Source: an uncultured Oscillospiraceae bacterium (lineage in GTDB: Bacteria; Bacillota; Clostridia; Oscillospirales; Oscillospiraceae). From it: DNA of 8,685 nt. Location of the stretch: the NCBI GenBank assembly GCA_910579485.1, contig CAJTVO010000137.1:1-8685 (forward strand), given 5' to 3'. Of this stretch, positions 5,735 to 8,685 are shown in pieces (position 1 is the stretch's first letter; each line of letters begins with the position of its first letter). A program made the position numbers and the translations under genes. Under the pieces are notes generated by a model. That model had not been told where the DNA came from. It was given only the letters and a program-made list of their open reading frames with translations, and made no database searches.

Positions 5735-5763
5735 TTTACCCGCCGCCGTCTCTATGCTATAAT
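5735..5763 (+). promoter_or_regulatory. mtnN promoter (extended -10)
   Basis: A perfect TATAAT (5758-5763) is preceded by TGC, an extended -10. With a 17-bp spacer the -35 is TTTACC (5735-5740), four of six matches. Transcription would start near 5770, leaving a short leader that contains AAGGAGG at 5779-5785 before the ATG at 5796. Confidence 0.75.
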
Positions 5764-5795
5764 AGGGGCATCAACACCAAGGAGGACAACTCTAC

Positions 5796-6470
5796 ATGAT
5801 CGGACTAGCCTATGCCCTGAAGGGGGAGATCAGAAGTATGCTGCGCAGCGCGGACGCCAAGCCGCTGGAGACGGTAGCCGGCGTGGCCGTGTACGAGATC
5901 GAGCCGGGCATCCTGGCCTATCTGGGCGGCGTCGGGAAGGTGAACGCCGCCATGAGCACCCAGCTGTTCATCGACCGCTATCACCCGGACTGGATCGTCA
6001 ACGCCGGCGTGGCCGGGAGCTTCCTGGACCTGCCCATCGGGACCATCGTCCTGGCCAAGGACTTCGTCCAGCACGACGTGGACACCACCGCCATGGGGGA
6101 CCCCATCGGCATGGTCTCCACCGTAGACCGGGTGGACTTCCCCACCGCCGAGCCGGAGCGCCTGAGCGCCCTTCTCACCGCCCAGGGCGTGGAGCACCAA
6201 GTGGGCCGCGTGGCCACCGGCGAGGTCTTCATGACCAAGGGCTCCCGGGCGGACTGGGTGGCGGAGACCTTCTCCCCCGCCCTCTGCGAGATGGAGGGCG
6301 GCGCCATCGCCCAGGTCTGCCTGCGCAACGGGGTAAAGTTCACCGCCCTGAAGTCCGTCTCCGACCGGCTGTGCCAGGAGAACAACGCGGAGGAGTACTT
6401 CAACTACGGCGAGGCCATGGCCAAGCTGAACGCCGTAGTCCTCCCCTTCGCCCGTGCCCTTACCAAATAA
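5796..6470 (+). CDS. mtnN: 5'-methylthioadenosine/S-adenosylhomocysteine nucleosidase family protein
   Basis: This 224-aa cytoplasmic enzyme is expected to cleave the N-glycosidic bond of methylthioadenosine and S-adenosylhomocysteine, releasing adenine and clearing by-products of methylation and polyamine synthesis. The PNP/UDP-phosphorylase fold is visible: GGVGKVNAA (44-52), VNAGVAGS (68-75), HDVDTTAMG (93-101), CEMEGGAIAQVC (164-175) and KSVSD (186-190). Glu11, Met166/Glu167 and Asp190 align with E. coli Glu12, Met173/Glu174 and Asp197, so the catalytic set is complete. Length is close to the family norm (about 230). Some sequence differs from typical MtnN (GEVFM for GDxFI), so a related nucleosidase specificity is possible. 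It stands alone, divergent from the DUF2975 operon and sharing its regulatory region, and ends at a hairpin before the convergent permease. Confidence 0.85.
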   Translation: MIGLAYALKGEIRSMLRSADAKPLETVAGVAVYEIEPGILAYLGGVGKVNAAMSTQLFIDRYHPDWIVNAGVAGSFLDLPIGTIVLAKDFVQHDVDTTAMGDPIGMVSTVDRVDFPTAEPERLSALLTAQGVEHQVGRVATGEVFMTKGSRADWVAETFSPALCEMEGGAIAQVCLRNGVKFTALKSVSDRLCQENNAEEYFNYGEAMAKLNAVVLPFARALTK

Positions 6471-6489
6471 GCCCCATACCCGAGGCAAA

Positions 6490-6520
6490 CGCCCCCGAAG
6501 GACTCCATCCTCCGGGGGCG
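6490..6520 (+). terminator. Hairpin terminator after mtnN
   Basis: An 8-bp GC stem, cgcccccg (6490-6497) and cgggggcg (6513-6520), is extended inward by agga/tcct after one mismatch, leaving a 5-nt loop. CTTCCTATTCATTT follows, a loose T-rich tract. It lies 20 nt after the mtnN stop. The permease gene ends at 6564 on the other strand and may use the same stem, but its minus-side T-tract is poor. Confidence 0.65.
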
Positions 6521-6563
6521 CTTCCTATTCATTTAATGAGGTATTGCGAAAAACCCGCCAAAC

Positions 6564-8021
6564 TCAGGCCGCCGTACTATTCACCCGGGCCTCGTTGTCG
6601 AGGTCCTCCTGCTCCTTGGGAATAGCGATATTGAGGATGATGGCCAGCACAGCCGCCGGAACGATGCCGGAGCCGCCGAAGATCAGCTGCAGCCGCTCAG
6701 GCATACCCGCCAGGGCGCCGCTGGTAGCGCCCAGGCCGAAGCCCAGGCCCATGGCGATGGAAACGATGGTGACCACCCGGTTGGTGATGCCGAACTTGGT
6801 CACCAGCTTGATGCCGGACACCGCGATGGAGGCGAACATCATCACCGCCGCGCCGCCCAGGACGCTCTGGGGCATGATGGAGATGACCGCCGCCAGCTTG
6901 GGGCTCAGGCCCGCCAGCACCAGGAAGATGGCGCCGCAGGTGAGGGCCATCCGGTTGACCACCTTGGTCATGGTGACCAGGCCCACGTTCTGGGAGAAGG
7001 AGGTGGTGGGCAGGGAGCCGAACAGCGCGGAGATGATGGAGCCGCAGCCGTCGCAGACGACGCCGCCGGAGAGCTCCTTGGCGGTGGCCTCGCGGCCCAT
7101 GCCGCCCTCGATGCACCCGGAGATGTCGCCGATGGTCTCAACGGCGGTGACCAGGAACATGATGATGATAGACAGGATGGCGTTGATCTCGAAGGTGGGC
7201 TTCACCGGCAGGATCTTGGGCACGGCGATCCAGCTGGATTCCCCGATGCGGCTCCAGTTGACCACCCAGGACTTGGTGTACTCCACCATGGCCCCGTCCA
7301 CCTCCTTGACGGCGGTGTTGGGCAGGATGAAGCCCATGATGGTACACAGGATGTACCCCGCGATGATGCCGAACAGGATGCAGGAGGTGCTGGTGAGCCC
7401 CTTGGTGAAGTGCTTGAGGATCACGATGACGATCAGCACCACCAGGCCCACGAACAGGTTCTCCAGGGAGCCGAAGTCCTTGTTGGCGTTGCCGCCGGCG
7501 AAGGAGTTGACGCCCACGCTGATGAGGCTCAGTCCGATGGACAGCACCACGGTCCCGGTGACCACCGGCGGGAAGAACTTGCGCAGGGGCTTGATAAAGA
7601 AGCCCAGGCACGCCTCGCAGAGGCCGCCGATCATACTGGCGCCCAGGATCGCGCTGTACCCGGCGATGCCGCCCATGGACCCGGCCACGCCCCGCATCAC
7701 GCCCAGGAAGCCGGAGCTGGTGCCCATGATGACGGGCACCTGTCCGCCGACAGGCCCGATGGACCACAGCTGGATCAGGGTGATGACGCCAGCCGCCAGC
7801 ATGGCGTTCTGGAGCAGGGTGATGTAGAGGGCGGGGTCGTTGGTGGTGATGTTGCAGATGCCGCAGATGATCATCAGCGGCGTCAGGTTCCCCACGAACA
7901 TGGCCAGCACGTGCTGCATCCCCAGGGGGATCGCCTGCGCCAGCGGGATCTTTCCGTGAAACTCGTAGGGGCTGGTGTACGCCTGGGTCTTCGCGGTTTT
8001 GGTGTTGCTCTCTTTTTTCAT
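6564..8021 (-). CDS. NCS2 nucleobase permease, xanthine/urate type
   Basis: This 485-aa inner-membrane transporter is expected to import a purine base such as xanthine or urate by symport with protons (or Na+). The NCS2 fold of about 14 helices is complete. Key positions match the xanthine/urate branch: His37 (GMQHVLAM), Glu295 (VETIGDISG), Asp324 (CDGCGS) and Gln344-Asn345 in TTSFSQNVGLVTMTKVVNR, equivalent to XanQ His31, Glu272, Asp304 and Gln324-Asn325. Uracil permeases carry a different motif there, with Ser-Glu-Asn in place of Ser-Gln-Asn, so UraA is unlikely. Which purine is carried cannot be read from sequence. The ATG at 8021 follows AGGAGG with a 9-nt spacer. It is monocistronic, preceded by a structured leader but without a recognisable purine riboswitch. 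With hydA and the PucR/CdaR-type gene it may serve purine or ureide catabolism (inference). Confidence 0.92.
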   Translation of the reverse strand: MKKESNTKTAKTQAYTSPYEFHGKIPLAQAIPLGMQHVLAMFVGNLTPLMIICGICNITTNDPALYITLLQNAMLAAGVITLIQLWSIGPVGGQVPVIMGTSSGFLGVMRGVAGSMGGIAGYSAILGASMIGGLCEACLGFFIKPLRKFFPPVVTGTVVLSIGLSLISVGVNSFAGGNANKDFGSLENLFVGLVVLIVIVILKHFTKGLTSTSCILFGIIAGYILCTIMGFILPNTAVKEVDGAMVEYTKSWVVNWSRIGESSWIAVPKILPVKPTFEINAILSIIIMFLVTAVETIGDISGCIEGGMGREATAKELSGGVVCDGCGSIISALFGSLPTTSFSQNVGLVTMTKVVNRMALTCGAIFLVLAGLSPKLAAVISIMPQSVLGGAAVMMFASIAVSGIKLVTKFGITNRVVTIVSIAMGLGFGLGATSGALAGMPERLQLIFGGSGIVPAAVLAIILNIAIPKEQEDLDNEARVNSTAA

Positions 8022-8044
8022 TTCCTCTTACCTCCTAGTATTGT

Positions 8045-8070
8045 GCGCCGCCGCTGGCTGCGGCAGGCGC
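8045..8070 (-). promoter_or_regulatory. Leader hairpin of the NCS2 permease
   Basis: A 10-bp GC stem, gcgccgccgc (8045-8054) pairing with gcggcaggcgc (8060-8070, one bulged base), has a 5-nt loop. It lies in the 5' untranslated RNA, about 10 nt upstream of the AGGAGG of the permease. On the minus strand the stem is followed by ACAATACTAGG, without a T-run, so it is not an intrinsic terminator. It could influence translation or mRNA stability. Confidence 0.5.
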
Positions 8071-8091
8071 CGGGGGGCACGCAACGATGCC

Positions 8092-8100
8092 ATTATACCA
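8092..8100 (-). promoter_or_regulatory. Extended -10 element of the permease promoter
   Basis: On the minus strand TGG is followed by a perfect TATAAT (8092-8097). No good -35 is found at 16-18 bp, which suggests either an extended -10 promoter or dependence on an activator. The PucR/CdaR-type regulator is one speculative candidate. Confidence 0.6.
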
Positions 8101-8332
8101 AAGAACGGGTGGGGAAACCATGCACGTTTCCTCTAATCTTTTCCCCGTATTTTGGGGCTTTTGCCCTGAGCCTCCGGACGCCCCCTTCCCTCTTTATGCA
8201 GGATAAGCGGCATGTTTTTGCATTTTCCCACTATCAGCCCCGGGCGTCAAATACCGTCCGCCCTCTCTTCCGCGCCGGCGCTTGAAAATTTTTCCGGTAA
8301 ATTGCACAAGGAACCACCCGATCTCCCCCTGG

Positions 8333-8362
8333 ATTTCATAAAAACTTTGTATTGCATAAAAA
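8333..8362 (+). repeat. Direct repeat upstream of argG, possible regulator site
   Basis: ATTTCATAAAAA (8333-8344) and ATTGCATAAAAA (8351-8362) match at 11 of 12 positions with an 18-bp start-to-start spacing. The second copy overlaps the -35 of the argG promoter. TGCATAA resembles half of an ArgR-type ARG box, but no matching inverted half is present, so binding by an arginine repressor is only a suggestion. Confidence 0.4.
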
Positions 8363-8380
8363 ACCGTGGCGATATAATAT
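8352..8380 (+). promoter_or_regulatory. Predicted argG promoter
   Basis: TTGCAT (8352-8357) lies 17 bp from TAATAT (8375-8380), or 15 bp from a perfect TATAAT (8373-8378) in the same A/T-rich block. Either pairing puts the transcription start near 8385, about 50 nt before the ATG at 8434. Confidence 0.6.
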
Positions 8381-8433
8381 ATATGCACAAGATATGATGT
8401 CCCGCAACAAAATTTTCAGGAGGATACATCAAC

Positions 8434-8685
8434 ATGAGCAAGAAAGATATCAAGAAGATCGTGCTGGCCTATTCCGGCGGCCTGGATACATCCATCATCA
8501 TTCCCTGGCTGAAGGAGAACTACAACGACCCGGAGATTATCGCCGTAGCCGCCGACGTGGGCCAGGGCGACGAGCTGGAGGGCCTGGAGGAGAAGGCCAT
8601 CAAGACCGGCGCTTCCAAGCTGTACGTCGAGGACCTGGTGGACGAGATGGTGGACGATGTGGTGATCCCCTCCATGATGATGGGC
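8434..8685 (+). CDS. argG: Argininosuccinate synthase, N-terminal part (3' end beyond window)
   Basis: This is the first 84 codons of the ATP-dependent cytoplasmic enzyme that joins citrulline and aspartate to argininosuccinate, the penultimate step of arginine synthesis. The diagnostic PP-loop for ATP, LAYSGGLDTS, lies at residues 11-20. It is followed by the family's IIAVAADVGQGDELE (35-48) and the expected KAIKTGASKLYVEDL segment. The ATG at 8434 follows AGGAGG at 8418-8423 with a 10-nt spacer. It is divergent from the permease. Whether argH follows is outside the window. Confidence 0.95.
   Translation, partial: MSKKDIKKIVLAYSGGLDTSIIIPWLKENYNDPEIIAVAADVGQGDELEGLEEKAIKTGASKLYVEDLVDEMVDDVVIPSMMMG

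Larger units (their letters stand above)
8022..8433. other. Divergent intergenic region between permease and argG
   Basis: This 412-bp gene-free stretch holds the permease ribosome-binding site, leader hairpin (8045-8070) and -10 box (8092-8097) on the minus side. On the plus side it holds the argG direct repeats, promoter (8333-8380) and ribosome-binding site (8418-8423). The centre, about 8110-8330, has only short inverted repeats (ccccgtattttgggg at about 8145, gcgccggcgc at about 8272) and an A/T block gaaaattttt at about 8284. I see no credible gene, T-box or known riboswitch there. Confidence 0.6.

Noticed and set aside
5219..6625. A plus-strand open frame crossing the DUF2975 gene and overlapping mtnN in another frame
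   Set aside because: It crosses both divergent promoters and the mtnN gene, whose own frame has clear catalytic motifs.
6454..7827. A plus-strand open frame opposite the permease
   Set aside because: Met/Pro/Thr-rich shadow of the transmembrane codons; the permease frame carries all NCS2 motifs.
8300..8335. Minus-strand GGGTGGTTCC resembling the T-box core
   Set aside because: The T-box core needs GGTGG-N-ACCGCG. The A and the CGCG are missing, and no specifier structure or terminator is present.
8212..8397. A 61-codon plus-strand open frame before argG
   Set aside because: No ribosome-binding site or recognisable protein features, and it overlaps the argG promoter.

Overview
The window reads as ordinary chromosome from a high-GC Firmicute, most likely a gut Oscillospiraceae/Clostridia member of the Flavonifractor or Oscillibacter kind. 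The reasons are strong AGGAGG ribosome-binding sites, GC-rich third codon positions, AT-rich intergenic promoters with TATAAT boxes, and the gene families present. The taxonomic guess is inference. Ten protein genes are supported; the first and last are cut by the window edges. No rRNA, tRNA, CRISPR array or insertion sequence was seen.

Layout, left to right. (1) Positions 1-243, minus: start of a secreted, acidic repeat protein with a signal peptide and a 27-bp tandem repeat, behind its own promoter and a leader hairpin. (2) 508-1878, plus: a dihydropyrimidinase/hydantoinase (hydA), convergent across a strong shared hairpin with (3) 1939-3030, minus: a PucR/CdaR-type regulator. (4) 3193-3903, minus: the 16S rRNA pseudouridine synthase rsuA. 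(5) 4024-5641, minus: a compact four-gene operon made of a DUF2975 membrane protein, a small XRE regulator and two unrecognised membrane proteins. It runs from a near-consensus promoter to a textbook intrinsic terminator. (6) 5796-6470, plus: an MTA/SAH nucleosidase (mtnN), divergent from that operon across a 154-bp region that holds both promoters and three TCAATA/TATTGA half-sites. (7) 6564-8021, minus: an NCS2 permease of the xanthine/urate type. (8) 8434 to the edge, plus: the start of argG.

Two themes emerge. The hydantoinase, the PucR/CdaR regulator, the nucleosidase and the permease all concern nucleobase or nucleoside use, although they are separate transcription units. The operon at 4024-5641 is the least understood part: a regulator paired with three membrane proteins, one of which has an aromatic-rich tail predicted to lie outside the cell. 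It is the best candidate for an undescribed system, but nothing in the sequence shows its function.
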